Positions 24,138 through 33,126 of a stretch of 64,000 bases of DNA are shown in pieces. The number at the start of each line of letters is the position of its first letter. The first letter of the stretch is position 1. The position numbers were made by a program, and so were the translations under genes. The stretch is from assembly GCF_014648475.1 (NCBI RefSeq), contig NZ_BMRE01000034.1:31613-95612 (forward strand). Direction: 5' to 3'. The notes beneath the pieces are model-generated. The model had not been told where the DNA came from, made no database searches, and saw nothing but the letters and a program-made list of their open reading frames with translations. The stretch comes from Lentzea flava. GTDB taxonomy: Bacteria > Actinomycetota > Actinomycetes > Mycobacteriales > Pseudonocardiaceae.

Positions 24138-25138
24138 CCACCTCGACCAGCGCGCCGGTGACAGCCCCAGCGAAACAGGCTGTCGCCGCGCGGACCAGGG
24201 GTCTGCGCAAGGAGTACGGGAGCACGGTCGCCGTCGACCGCGTCGACCTGGAGCTGCCGGAGGGGGCCGTGCTCGGCATGCTCGGCCCCAACGGGTCGGG
24301 CAAGACGACGACGATCCGGATGCTGCTCGGGTTGGTGCGGCCCACGCAGGGGGAGATCGAGCTGCTGGGCCGGCCGTTGCCGGACGGTGCCGAGCAGGCG
24401 CTGCCGCACGTCGGCGCGCTGGTCGAGGGTCCGGGGTTCCACCCGTTCCTGTCGGGACGGGAGAACCTCATCAGGTGCGCCGCGTTCGAGCCGCTCCTCG
24501 AGAAGCGCAAGATCAAGCAGGCCGTCGAGGACGCGCTCGAACGCGTCGGGCTCGCGCAGGCCGCGCACCGCAGGTACCGGGGGTACTCGCTCGGCATGAA
24601 GCAACGTCTCGGCCTGGCCGCGGCGTTGCTCGTGCCGCGCAAGCTGGTCGTGCTCGACGAGCCGACCAACGGCCTCGACCCGGCTGGCACCAGGGAGATC
24701 CGCAGGATCATCGCGGACCTGCACGACCGGGGCACCACGGTGCTCGTCTCCAGCCACCTGCTGAGCGAGGTCGAGGCCACCTGCACACACGTCGCGGTGC
24801 TGCACCGCGGAACCGTTGTGGCGCAGGGTGAACTGACCGAGCTGCTGCAGGCGGGCGGCTCGGCGCTCCAGGTCGTCACCCCGGACGTCGAGACCGCGCT
24901 GGGCGCACTGCGCCAGGCCAAGATCTCCGCCCGGCCGCTCGGCGAGGGCCTCCGGGTCGAACTCGCGGGCACGTCGGCGCCACAGGTGATCGAGACGCTG
25001 GTGAAGGCCGGCGTCGGGGTCCACGAGGCGACGCGGTGGAAGACGGGCCTGGAGGAGCTGTTCGCGCGGCTCACCGAGGCCGAGGAGGCCGAGCGCGGAA
25101 TGTCCGCTGTGGACACGCTGGACGGGGGCCCGCGATGA
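24134..25138 (+). CDS. ABC exporter ATP-binding protein (CcmA/DrrA-like)
   Basis: 334 residues. Walker A GPNGSGKTT near 55, Q-loop region, degenerate signature YSLGMKQRLGLAAAL near 150, Walker B LVVLDEPTNGLDP, and H-switch VSSHLLSE. The 90-residue C-terminal domain (VVTPDVETALGALRQAK) is of the type seen in bacitracin/drug-type exporters. GTG 24134 overlaps the LolA-like stop and its own stop overlaps the permease ATG. Substrate unknown; lipid, peptide antibiotic or lipoprotein handling are the family options. Confidence 0.92.
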   Translation: MTTSTSAPVTAPAKQAVAARTRGLRKEYGSTVAVDRVDLELPEGAVLGMLGPNGSGKTTTIRMLLGLVRPTQGEIELLGRPLPDGAEQALPHVGALVEGPGFHPFLSGRENLIRCAAFEPLLEKRKIKQAVEDALERVGLAQAAHRRYRGYSLGMKQRLGLAAALLVPRKLVVLDEPTNGLDPAGTREIRRIIADLHDRGTTVLVSSHLLSEVEATCTHVAVLHRGTVVAQGELTELLQAGGSALQVVTPDVETALGALRQAKISARPLGEGLRVELAGTSAPQVIETLVKAGVGVHEATRWKTGLEELFARLTEAEEAERGMSAVDTLDGGPR

Positions 25139-25935
25139 TCACGCGTCAGTTCGGTTCCGAGGTGCGCTGGATGCTGCGCAGGCCGCGGACCATCATCGGC
25201 CTGTTCGGGCTCGTCCTCGTGCCGATCATCATCAGCTTCGGCATCTGGACCGCGGGCGACGGTGGCGGCGGCCCCGGACTCGCCGCGATCCTGCAGGGCA
25301 ACGGCATGGTCGTGCCGATCTTCACCCTGTTCCTGTCGCTCAACCTGCTGCTGCCGCTGGTGGCGTCGATCTGGGCGGCGGACGGACTCGCGGGCGAGGC
25401 GCAGCACGGCACGCTGCGCGGGCTGCTCGTCGCGCCCGTCTCCCGAGTACGGCTGCTGTTCGTGAAGCTCTTCGGCCTCACCGCGATGTCGCTCTTCGCC
25501 GTCACGCTGATGGCGGTCGTGGGCATCATCGCCGGCACCGCCTTCCTGGGCACCAACGGCATGATGACGCTGTCCGGCACCACGCTCTCGACCGGACAAG
25601 GCCTGCTGCGCATCGCCCTGTTCGTCGTGCTGGTGACGTTCCAGATGGTGTCGATCGGCGCGGTCGCCCTCGCCGTCTCGTCGACCACCGAGCACCCGCT
25701 GGTGGTGCAGGCGGCGACGATGACGACGATCATCGTGTTCCAGGTGCTGGGGCAGTTCCAGTCGCTCGACTGGCTGCACCCGTTCCTGATCACGACGGGC
25801 TTCCCCGGCCTGATCGACGTGATGCGAGACCCGATCCCGCTCGGCCAGATCTGGGACAGCACGCTGCTCGCGGGCTGCTACCTGCTGATCGGCACGGGCC
25901 TCGCCGCGATGCGCCTGATCACGAAGGACAGCTAG
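25135..25935 (+). CDS. ABC exporter permease (ABC-2 type)
   Basis: 266 residues from ATG 25135, whose ATGA overlaps the ATPase stop. Six hydrophobic helices can be counted, beginning TIIGLFGLVLVPIIISFGIW. The cytoplasmic loop GEAQHGTLRGLLVAPVSR is the ABC-2/NatB-like element that follows helix 2. It should form the channel for the ATPase at 24134. The operon ends in the perfect hairpin at 25948-25982. Confidence 0.9.
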   Translation: MITRQFGSEVRWMLRRPRTIIGLFGLVLVPIIISFGIWTAGDGGGGPGLAAILQGNGMVVPIFTLFLSLNLLLPLVASIWAADGLAGEAQHGTLRGLLVAPVSRVRLLFVKLFGLTAMSLFAVTLMAVVGIIAGTAFLGTNGMMTLSGTTLSTGQGLLRIALFVVLVTFQMVSIGAVALAVSSTTEHPLVVQAATMTTIIVFQVLGQFQSLDWLHPFLITTGFPGLIDVMRDPIPLGQIWDSTLLAGCYLLIGTGLAAMRLITKDS

Positions 25936-25947
25936 TTCTCGATGAAC

Positions 25948-25982
25948 GGCTCATTTGTTCACCTCACGTGAACAAATGAGCC
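25948..25982. terminator. Perfect 15-base inverted repeat, bidirectional terminator
   Basis: GGCTCATTTGTTCAC (25948-25962) and its exact complement (25968-25982) surround a 5-base loop. It separates the convergent exporter operon and SDR gene and is unusually AT-rich for this genome. Termination in both directions is the simplest reading. Confidence 0.8.
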
Positions 25983-25996
25983 GATCATCATTTCGC

Positions 25997-26755
25997 TCAG
26001 CGGAAGCCGCCCTCGCTGTTGATCACTTGGCCGGTGATCCACTCGGCGTCGTCGGTGCAGAGCCAGGAGACCAGCCGGGCGGCGTCGTCCGGCTGGCCCC
26101 AGCGGCCGAGCGGCATCCGCTCGCGCACCCACTCGTGCGTCTCCGGCGACGCGTAGCCGGTGTCCGTCGGGCCGGGGTTCACGGCGTTGATCGTGATCCC
26201 CTGCCTGATCAGGTGGTGCGACAACGTCGACATGATCCCGATCAGCGCACCCTTCGACGCCGCGTACGCGACCTCGCTCGGCATCGGTCCGAGGTTCTGG
26301 CCGGACGTCATGAACACGACCCGCCCGCCCTTCGCGCCGTCGTGCTGACGCGCAAACGCTTGCATCAGCAGGATCGACGACCGTGTGTTCACGGCGTAGT
26401 GCTTGTCGAGCATGGCCGCGTCCAGCTCACCCAACGGCCCGTCCGACCCGCTGAGGGCGTGGTTGCACACCAGGATGTCGACGCGCCCGTACGCCTCCAC
26501 CGCGGCCGCCATCAACCGGTCCGGCGCTTCCGGCTCGGTCAGATCGACGCCGAGGTGCTCCACCCGGCCGCCGATGCCCGCGACCACGGCCTCGATCGAG
26601 TCCGCACCCCACGGCTGCGACTCGTCGTGCGGCACGTGGTGCTGCACGAACAGCTCCGCACCCAGCCCCGCCAGCCGCGACGCAATCGCGTACCCGATGC
26701 CCTGCCGCCTGCTCACCCCGGTGACGAGCGCGACTCGTCCGTCAAGAAGTCCCAT
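25997..26755 (-). CDS. Short-chain dehydrogenase/reductase (SDR)
   Basis: 252 residues, classical SDR. Cofactor motif TGVSRRQGIGYAIA near 12-25 and CNHA near 95 (the NNAG position). Catalytic Ser in VFMTSGQNLG and Tyr/Lys in YAASKG near 160-165, then NPGPTDTGY and the C-terminal INSEGGF. Substrate unknown. It starts 11 bases after the stop of the thiamine-type ATPase gene on the same strand with a GGGAG site, so it is probably the fourth gene of the TPP-riboswitch operon. Confidence 0.9.
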   Translation of the reverse strand: MGLLDGRVALVTGVSRRQGIGYAIASRLAGLGAELFVQHHVPHDESQPWGADSIEAVVAGIGGRVEHLGVDLTEPEAPDRLMAAAVEAYGRVDILVCNHALSGSDGPLGELDAAMLDKHYAVNTRSSILLMQAFARQHDGAKGGRVVFMTSGQNLGPMPSEVAYAASKGALIGIMSTLSHHLIRQGITINAVNPGPTDTGYASPETHEWVRERMPLGRWGQPDDAARLVSWLCTDDAEWITGQVINSEGGFR

Positions 26756-26766
26756 AGGACTCCCAG

Positions 26767-27720
26767 CTAACCGATCCGCGCGACGCCGTCCAAGTCAATT
26801 TCGAGCCGCACCCGGTCCCCGACCTCGGTCATCGGCCCGACCGCCTCGTACTCCTCGCCGTCGATCTCCACCAGCAACCGCACGTGATCACGGCGATGCA
26901 CCCGCTCCAGCACGCTGCCTTCCAACGGTCCGGAGTCGTCCACCCGCAACGCGGTGGCCCGCAACCCGACCCGTTCGACATCCAGACCGACGAACGAGCC
27001 CGGCACGAACTTGTTGCACCCCAGGAACTTCGCCGTCTCCACGTCGACCGGCGACGACCACACCTCGGCCGGCGGGCCGACCTGCACGATCCGGCCGCGC
27101 GACATGATCGCCACCCGGTCGGCCAGCGTGAACGCCTCGTCGTGGTCGTGCGTCACCACCAGCGCCGTCGTGGCGGCCTCGCGCAGCAGCCGCGCCAGGT
27201 CGACCGCCAGCTGCTCGCGCAACGCCCTGTCCAGCGCCGACAACGGCTCGTCCAGCAGCAACAACCGAGGCGAAGGCGCCAACGCCCGCGCCAACGCGAC
27301 CCGTTGCTGTTCACCACCGGACAGCTGCGTCACGCGTCGATCCGCATAACCTTCGAGCCCGACGAGCTCCAGCAGCGAGAGCACCCGCTTGTCCCGCTCC
27401 TCGCGGTCCACTCCACGCATCCGCAGCCCGAACGCCACGTTGCCCGCCACCGACCGGTGCGGGAACAGCTGCCCGTCCTGGAAGACCAGCCCGAACTCGC
27501 GCCGGTGCACCGGAACGCCGGCCAGGTCGGCCGAATCCCACCGCACCGCACCGGAAGACGGCTTCTCCAGTCCCGCGACAGCGCGCAGCAGCGTCGACTT
27601 CCCGCACCCCGACGGCCCGAGCAACGCCACGACCTCGCCGTCCGCCACCGAGAGCGACACGTCCGACACGGCCGCCGTCTGTCCATAACGGACGGTGATC
27701 GAGTCCAGCTCCAGCGCCAT
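26767..27720 (-). CDS. Thiamine-type ABC importer ATP-binding protein
   Basis: 317 residues. Walker A GPSGCGKST near 36-44, signature LSGGEQQRVALARAL near 135, Walker B LLLLDEPLSALD, and VTHDHDEAF. A TOBE-like C-terminal domain of about 80 residues (LRATALRVDDSGP, VRLLVEIDGEEYE) is present, longer than E. coli ThiQ and more like iron or sulphate importers. ATG 27720 shares a base with the permease stop (TGATG). Thiamine as substrate is inferred from the riboswitch at the operon head. Confidence 0.92.
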   Translation of the reverse strand: MALELDSITVRYGQTAAVSDVSLSVADGEVVALLGPSGCGKSTLLRAVAGLEKPSSGAVRWDSADLAGVPVHRREFGLVFQDGQLFPHRSVAGNVAFGLRMRGVDREERDKRVLSLLELVGLEGYADRRVTQLSGGEQQRVALARALAPSPRLLLLDEPLSALDRALREQLAVDLARLLREAATTALVVTHDHDEAFTLADRVAIMSRGRIVQVGPPAEVWSSPVDVETAKFLGCNKFVPGSFVGLDVERVGLRATALRVDDSGPLEGSVLERVHRRDHVRLLVEIDGEEYEAVGPMTEVGDRVRLEIDLDGVARIG

Positions 27721-29345
27721 CAGAACTCCCCGCTGCTCGGCACGCGCAACCGCTCGATCAGCAGCACGCACCCGATCGTGACGACCATCAGCAGCGCACA
27801 GGCCGCGTAAGCCATCTGGCTGTTCAACTCCCCCGGCCGCGACATCAGCCGCGCGATCACCACCGGCAACGTCGGCGCGTCCGGCCGCGCCAGGAAGCTC
27901 GTCGCCCCGAACTCCCCCAGCGCCACCACGTACCCGAACCCGGCGGCCGCCGCCAGCGACCGCCCGGCCAGCGGCAGATCCACCTCGCGCCACACCCGGA
28001 AAGGCGACGCCCCCAGCGTCGCCGCCGCCTGCCGCAGCCGTTCGTCGACCGCGCGCAACACCGGCAGCACCATCCGCACGATCAACGGCGTCACCACCAG
28101 CGCCTGCGCCAGCGGCACCAGCAACGGCGAAGTGCGAAAGTCTCCCGGCAGCGCGTCCATCGTCACGAGGTACCCGAAACCGACCGTCACCGCGGACACC
28201 CCGAGCGGCAGCATCAACGCGGTGTCGAGCACCTCGGCGATCCGGCCGCCGGCCCGCCGCAACCCGACCAGCACAACGGCCGAGAACACCCCGACCACCA
28301 GCGCCACCACCGTCGCGTCGAACGCCGTCCGCACCGAGTTCACCGCCGCGTCGAGACCGGTCACCGCCAGCGTCCCGCGATCACCTCGCGTCGCCAGCGC
28401 CGCGTACCCTGCGAAACTCCATCCGTCCCGAGTGGACAGTGACCGGGTGATCAGCCCGATCACCGGCGTCAGCAACGCCGCCACCACAGCGAAGGCCGCG
28501 AACACGACGTACCACTCACCACCGGACGGCCGTCGCGCCAGCTCTTCCCTGCCCCGCAACGACAGCGCGGTCTCGCGCCGGCGCCGCGCCACCCCGCCCA
28601 GCACCAGCACGGCCAGCACGGCGGCGAACTGCAGCAACGACAGCGCGGCCGCCCCGGACAGGTCGAACAGCTCGACGGTGCGCAGGTAGATCTCGGTCTC
28701 CAGCGTCCGGTACCGCGATCCGCCCAGCACCAGCACCACACCGAAACTGGTGGCGCAGAACAGGAACACGACCGCGGCGGCCGACCCGATCGCGGGCGCC
28801 AACGCCGGCAGCACGACCGACAGGAACGCCCGCGGCCGCGAAGCCCCGAGCGCACGGGCAGCGTCCTCGGCCCGCCGATCCGTGTGCGCCCACAGCCCGC
28901 CAACGGTCCGCGCGACCACGGCGACGTTGAAGAACGCGTTCGCCAGCACGATCGGCAGCACCCCGCCGTCCGGCCAGAACGTGCGGAACGCGAGGCCCAC
29001 CACCACGGTCGGCAGCACGAACGGCACCATCACGGCGGCCCGGATCACCCCGAGCCCGCGAAGACGGCACCGCGCCAGCACGAACGCCACGGGCAGCCCG
29101 GCGACGACGGCCACGAGCGTCGACGCGGCGGCCTGCCCGAGCGTGAACCCGACGAGTTCCCAGGTCTCGCCGGCGAACAGTGCGGAGATCACCCCGCCCT
29201 CGCGCAGGCCCAGCGACACGATCGCCAGCACGGGCCACGCGAAGAACAACCCGAGGAAGGCCAGCGGCAGCAGCGCCGCCGCCGACCACCCGGCGCGGGC
29301 CCCGGCGAAACGGGTCGTGCTCAGCCCTGCACGAGCTTGCGCCAC
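27720..29345 (-). CDS. thiP: Thiamine-type ABC importer permease, two fused transmembrane domains
   Basis: About 541 residues with two BPD_transp_1 halves, the ThiP/FbpB layout. The two coupling loops are seen: EDAARALGASRPRAFLSVVL in the first half and LRQAAATLGASPFRVWREVD in the second. About twelve helices. The start is uncertain: GTG 29345 overlaps the binding-protein gene by 25 bases and precedes the first helix; no better start lies between it and the helix. The membrane partner of the 29321 and 26767 genes. Confidence 0.88.
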   Translation of the reverse strand: MAQARAGLSTTRFAGARAGWSAAALLPLAFLGLFFAWPVLAIVSLGLREGGVISALFAGETWELVGFTLGQAAASTLVAVVAGLPVAFVLARCRLRGLGVIRAAVMVPFVLPTVVVGLAFRTFWPDGGVLPIVLANAFFNVAVVARTVGGLWAHTDRRAEDAARALGASRPRAFLSVVLPALAPAIGSAAAVVFLFCATSFGVVLVLGGSRYRTLETEIYLRTVELFDLSGAAALSLLQFAAVLAVLVLGGVARRRRETALSLRGREELARRPSGGEWYVVFAAFAVVAALLTPVIGLITRSLSTRDGWSFAGYAALATRGDRGTLAVTGLDAAVNSVRTAFDATVVALVVGVFSAVVLVGLRRAGGRIAEVLDTALMLPLGVSAVTVGFGYLVTMDALPGDFRTSPLLVPLAQALVVTPLIVRMVLPVLRAVDERLRQAAATLGASPFRVWREVDLPLAGRSLAAAAGFGYVVALGEFGATSFLARPDAPTLPVVIARLMSRPGELNSQMAYAACALLMVVTIGCVLLIERLRVPSSGEF

Positions 29346-30319
29346 TGCTCGACCCACGCTTCGCGGTTGTCCTTGACCTTGTCCGCGGGCAGCGTCTGCG
29401 GGTTCGCCGGCAACGGCGCGTCCTTGGTCCACGACTCGGGCAGCGCGACACCCTCACGCGACGGGTAGACGTACATCTGCTCGGCCACCTGTGCCTGGAA
29501 CTTCTCGCCCAGCAGGAAGTCCAGCACCTTCTGCGCGTCCGCGGCGTTCTTGGCACCGGCCAGCACACCCGCGTACTCGACCTGCCGGTAGCAGGTGCCC
29601 AGCACGGCCTTGGTCTTCCCGCCCTCGGCCGACGGCGACGACGCGTACGAGACGACGATCGGCCGATCACCCTTGGTGGCGGAGAACTCCTGGTTGTAGG
29701 CCTCTTCCCACCCGCTCACGACCTTGACGCCGTTGGCCTTGAGCTTGGTCCAGTACTCCTGCCAGCCGTTCTCGCCGAACTTGGCGATCGTGCCGAGCAG
29801 GAACGCGAGCCCCGGCGAGGACGTGGCCGGGTTCTCCACGACCAGCTTGTCCTTGAACTTCGGGTCGGCCAGGTCCTCGTACGAGGTGGGCTCGACGCCG
29901 CCGAGCTTGGCCGGGTCGATGTTTACGCACACGTCACCGACGTCGACGGCGTGCAGCCGGCCGGTGTCGTCGACCTTGTACCGCTGAGCGCCCTTCGCGG
30001 CCTCCGGCGAGGCGTACTCGGCGAACACGCCCTCGGACAGCGCCCGTGACGCGAACGTCGAGTCGACGCCGAACGCGAGGTCGCCGATCGGGTTCGACTT
30101 GGTGAGCACCAGCTTGTTCGTGAGCTCGCCCGCGTCACCGTTCGCGATCTGCTTCACGGTGATGCCGGTGGCCTTCTGGAACTCGTCGAAGAGGCCTTCC
30201 TTCACCGCGAACGAGTCGTGCGTCACCAAAGTGACCTCGTGCGTTTGCGGCGCGGTCGACGTGCCGGTCGAACAACCGGTCAACGCCAGCGCGGCGAGAA
30301 CAGCCCAAATCCTTCTCAT
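29321..30319 (-). CDS. thiB: Thiamine-type ABC importer substrate-binding lipoprotein
   Basis: 332 residues. Lipobox LALTGC near residue 11-16 after a short basic start. The mature protein has ThiB/TbpA landmarks: EVTLVTHDSFAV near 28, GDLAFGVDSTF, VCVNIDP, and IVVSYASSPSAE, resembling the ThiB ligand-pocket region. ATG 30319 has GGGAGAG eight bases upstream, a site that forms the 3' edge of the TPP riboswitch. Binds thiamine or a phosphate ester or pyrimidine precursor outside the membrane; exact ligand not decided. Confidence 0.9.
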   Translation of the reverse strand: MRRIWAVLAALALTGCSTGTSTAPQTHEVTLVTHDSFAVKEGLFDEFQKATGITVKQIANGDAGELTNKLVLTKSNPIGDLAFGVDSTFASRALSEGVFAEYASPEAAKGAQRYKVDDTGRLHAVDVGDVCVNIDPAKLGGVEPTSYEDLADPKFKDKLVVENPATSSPGLAFLLGTIAKFGENGWQEYWTKLKANGVKVVSGWEEAYNQEFSATKGDRPIVVSYASSPSAEGGKTKAVLGTCYRQVEYAGVLAGAKNAADAQKVLDFLLGEKFQAQVAEQMYVYPSREGVALPESWTKDAPLPANPQTLPADKVKDNREAWVEQWRKLVQG

Positions 30320-30327
30320 GAAAATCT

Positions 30328-30414
30328 CTCCCTACGCCGGTATGACCCGGATCAGGTGGACGGTCGAGGGCTTGCGAGCCCTCCTCTCAGCCCGGCGCTT
30401 CACCGGACTCCCGT
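30328..30414 (-). ncRNA. TPP riboswitch (thi box)
   Basis: On the minus strand the conserved blocks occur in order: ACGGGAGTCC (30414-30405), GGGCTGAGAGG, a variable GC hairpin (AGGGCTCGCAAGCCCT), then ACCTGATCCGGGTCATACC and GGCGTAGGGAG ending near 30328. These are the CUGAGA and CCUGAUC thi-box elements. The 3' edge runs into the GGGAG ribosome site of the ThiB-like gene, so TPP binding should block translation and reduce expression of the importer. Confidence 0.95.
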
Positions 30415-30456
30415 GGCAAACGCGCAGCTTACGTGACGTGGTGGGACGATCAGGAC

Positions 30457-30750
30457 ATGGCCGAGCTGTTGAGTGACGATCAGCTGAACGACGTGCTGCC
30501 CAAGCTGTCCGACTGGGCCGCCCAGGACGCGGCGCTGGTCAGGACCGTCGAGCTGGAGAGCTTCGCGCAGGCGATCATGGTCGTGAACCGGGTCGCCGAG
30601 ATCGCGGAGAACGACAACCACCACCCCGACATCGACATCCGCTACAAGACCCTGACCTTCCGCCTGAGCACCCACTACAAGGGAGGAATCACCGCGCTCG
30701 ACGTCTATCTCGCCGAGGAAATCGACGGAGTTCTGGACGCGCTGGCCTGA
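30457..30750 (+). CDS. Pterin-4a-carbinolamine dehydratase family protein
   Basis: 97 residues. The PCD core NDNHHPDIDIRYKTLTFRLS with the paired His and following Asp, then THYKGGITALD, is intact. PCD proteins dehydrate 4a-hydroxytetrahydropterin for aromatic hydroxylases, or moonlight in molybdopterin or regulatory roles; no hydroxylase lies nearby. ATG 30457 is preferred over the upstream in-frame start at 30433. It is divergent from the thiamine operon. Confidence 0.92.
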   Translation: MAELLSDDQLNDVLPKLSDWAAQDAALVRTVELESFAQAIMVVNRVAEIAENDNHHPDIDIRYKTLTFRLSTHYKGGITALDVYLAEEIDGVLDALA

Positions 30751-30803
30751 TTCGGTCAAGATGTGCGCTGCCGCCGCCCGCGGACAGGAGAGGGAACACC
30801 CTC

Positions 30804-31793
30804 ATGCGGTTGCGCACACCTTTGCTCGTCGTCGCGCTGGCAGGCAGTCTTCTGATCGCACCCGCGGCTGCTCAAGCCGTGCCGTGTGCCGTGACGGACG
30901 TGATGATCAAGGCCAGCACGGCGTGGGTCACCAAGGGCACCGACCTCGCGGCGAACAACTGGTCCAACGCGAACTTCCACACCGGCAACATCGCGCAGGT
31001 CCGCACCACCGGGATCAGCAACCACAAGACGTGGCCGTGGGTGAAGGCGAACAAGTTCCTGCTGCCCGTCGACCCGGCGAACCCGTACGCCCCGGACCCG
31101 CAGTCGAGCGGTGAGGCCTACCTGGCGGTCTCGTTCTTCCACCCGGAACCCGAGGTGCTCCAGCCGCTGCGGGACAACCTGCGGGCCCAGGCGAAGACCG
31201 GCAGGTTCGACTACTGGAAGTCGCCGGACGCGCTGAACATGTCGCTGCCGTCGTTCACCGAGGTCGCCGTGCGCGACCTCGACCAGGACCTGCTCGCCTA
31301 CTCCTACCGGTCCTACCGCAGCCTCAAGCGGCGGACGTTCAACGAGCTCACGGGCCTGTGGGGGCCGAACGTGCAAACCAACGGCTGGGCCGTGCAGGGC
31401 CTCGCCAAGGCGATGCTCGCGCTGCCGAAGGACAACCCGTACCGCGCCGACTACGCCAAGACGCTGCGCAAGAGCGCGCAGACGTTGCGGTACCTCCAGC
31501 GCCATGACGGCTTCTGGGGCGCGACCGGCAAGGACTCCGCGGCCACCGCGATGATCACCTACGCGTTCGCGGCGGGCATCAACGCGGGCGTGCTCGACCG
31601 GGACACCTACCTGCCGCACGTGCGGAAGGGCTGGCAGGCGCTGCAGACCGCGCTGGACGCCGACGGCCTCCTCGGCTGGACGGCGGCCCGCAACTCCTGG
31701 AGGCCCGCCTCAGCCGGCGACTCGGCTGGGTTCGCCGTCGGCAGCTTCCTGCTCGCCGGGCAACAGCTCGTCCCGCTGACGCCGGGCTGCTAG
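30804..31793 (+). CDS. Secreted glycoside hydrolase family 88/105-like protein
   Basis: 329 residues with a signal peptide (MRLRTPLLVVALAGS, cleavage near AQAVP). The mature part shows the alpha/alpha six-hairpin toroid pattern of unsaturated rhamnogalacturonyl/glucuronyl hydrolases, for example NGWAVQGLAKAMLALP and LRYLQRHDGFWGATG. Some typical catalytic landmarks are not clear, so the substrate is unassigned; a glycan- or uronide-binding role is possible. Its last 84 bases overlap the 3' end of the convergent GT87 gene. Confidence 0.7.
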   Translation: MRLRTPLLVVALAGSLLIAPAAAQAVPCAVTDVMIKASTAWVTKGTDLAANNWSNANFHTGNIAQVRTTGISNHKTWPWVKANKFLLPVDPANPYAPDPQSSGEAYLAVSFFHPEPEVLQPLRDNLRAQAKTGRFDYWKSPDALNMSLPSFTEVAVRDLDQDLLAYSYRSYRSLKRRTFNELTGLWGPNVQTNGWAVQGLAKAMLALPKDNPYRADYAKTLRKSAQTLRYLQRHDGFWGATGKDSAATAMITYAFAAGINAGVLDRDTYLPHVRKGWQALQTALDADGLLGWTAARNSWRPASAGDSAGFAVGSFLLAGQQLVPLTPGC

Positions 31794-32924
31794 GCCGATC
31801 GCGACCAGCGTGAGCATGCCCGCGGCCGGATAACCCCAGCCGAGCAGCATGAAGATCCACGGGCGCGGGAAGTCCCAGATGTTCGGCTGGGCGAGCAGCA
31901 GGAACGAGATCAGGTAGCCGCCGGTCAGCAGCACCCACAGGCCCGCGGTGATCTTGCACAGGAGGTGTCCGCCCTCGTAGATCAGCCACAGGAGGGCGGG
32001 CACCATCCACACCCAGTGGTGGCTCCACGAGATCGGCGAGACCAGCAGGCCGAGCATCTGAACGCTGACGATCAGCGCCAGCGCGTCCTTGGTCTTGCTG
32101 ACGGCGAACCACGTCAGCACGGCGGCGACGAGCACGCCGAGGAGATAGATCGGCCCGGTCTTCACGTCGTACCCGACCGTGCGGCTGAGCGCCCCGCGCA
32201 GCGACTGGTTGATCGCGCTGCCGACCGGCCCGACCCGGCTGGCGTCACCGAGCAGCTCGAACCAGAACTTGTTCGACTGCGACGGCGAGATGGCCCAGCC
32301 GATGCCGTACACGACGACGAACGCCACGAACGACCAGACGGCAGCCATCCACCGGCGCTGGATGAGGAAGTACAAACCGGAAATAGCGGGCGTGAGCTTG
32401 ATGCCCGCCGTGAAACCCACACCGGCACCGCCGACCCAGTTCCGCGCACTCGCGAGCGTGCCGATCAGGATCGCGCACAGCACCAGGTTGATCTGGCCGT
32501 AGTTGAGCGTGGTGCGCACCGGCTCGATCCACAGCACCAGCGCGGTCCACAGCATCGCGCGACGCGGGTCGTTCAGCTTCAGCAGCTTGAGGCTGGTGCG
32601 CACGATGAAGTACAGGCAGCCGAGGCAGATCAGCTGCCAGACCCACCGCGACGCCTCCCACGGGATCCAGCTCATCGGCGTGAAGATCGCGGCCGCGAAC
32701 GGCGGGTAGGTGAACGGCAGCGGGAACACGTCCGCGTACTGGTCGAGCCGCCACTCGTACAGGTCACCGGAGAACAGGTGCGGCGATCCGTTGCGGTACA
32801 CCAGCAGGTCGATCATGGTCATCTTCGCCTGGAAGGCGACCATCAACAGGTGTCCGACGACCGACAAGGCGAGCAGCCACGGCGCTACGGAGAGCACACG
32901 CGCTTCCACAGCACGGAGTTTCAC
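31710..32924 (-). CDS. GT87-family polyprenol-phosphate mannosyltransferase (DUF2029)
   Basis: About 404 residues with roughly ten membrane helices. The first extracytoplasmic loop after helix 1 contains MTMIDLLVYRNGSPHLFSG, whose acidic residue fits the GT-C catalytic position, and FPLPFTYPPFAAAIFTPM is a strong GT87 signature. LNYGQINLVL and AGIKLTPAI follow. The relatives PimE and Rv2181 add alpha-1,2-mannose to phosphatidylinositol mannosides/lipoarabinomannan from polyprenol-phosphate mannose. GTG 32924 is chosen ahead of helix 1. Acceptor unknown. Confidence 0.87.
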   Translation of the reverse strand: MKLRAVEARVLSVAPWLLALSVVGHLLMVAFQAKMTMIDLLVYRNGSPHLFSGDLYEWRLDQYADVFPLPFTYPPFAAAIFTPMSWIPWEASRWVWQLICLGCLYFIVRTSLKLLKLNDPRRAMLWTALVLWIEPVRTTLNYGQINLVLCAILIGTLASARNWVGGAGVGFTAGIKLTPAISGLYFLIQRRWMAAVWSFVAFVVVYGIGWAISPSQSNKFWFELLGDASRVGPVGSAINQSLRGALSRTVGYDVKTGPIYLLGVLVAAVLTWFAVSKTKDALALIVSVQMLGLLVSPISWSHHWVWMVPALLWLIYEGGHLLCKITAGLWVLLTGGYLISFLLLAQPNIWDFPRPWIFMLLGWGYPAAGMLTLVAIGLAARRQRDELLPGEQEAADGEPSRVAG

Positions 32925-33009
32925 CCCGAAAACGTTACCCGAGGCAACGTCGGGGGGTATCCGAGCGTCATCAAGACGGGAGAGATCGCTAGAGGGAGTT
33001 TTTCTGATC

Positions 33010-33111
33010 ATGTCTGTTGATCTTGTCGTTGCCGCTGTCGCCGCTCTGGGCATGCTGGGGGTCGCGTTCGGAGTGTTCGCCGCCGCGGCTCGCACCAAGA
33101 ACAACGTGTAA
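33010..33111 (+). CDS. Single-helix membrane micro-protein, 33 residues
   Basis: ATG 33010 with AGGGAG about eleven bases upstream encodes a 33-residue peptide: one hydrophobic helix (about residues 4-26) rich in Val/Ala/Gly, then a basic tail RTKNNV. The strong palindromic terminator starts 16 bases after its stop, which supports a discrete transcript. It is divergent from GT87. No function can be proposed. Confidence 0.6.
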   Translation: MSVDLVVAAVAALGMLGVAFGVFAAAARTKNNV

Positions 33112-33126
33112 CCGTTGCGACACAAG

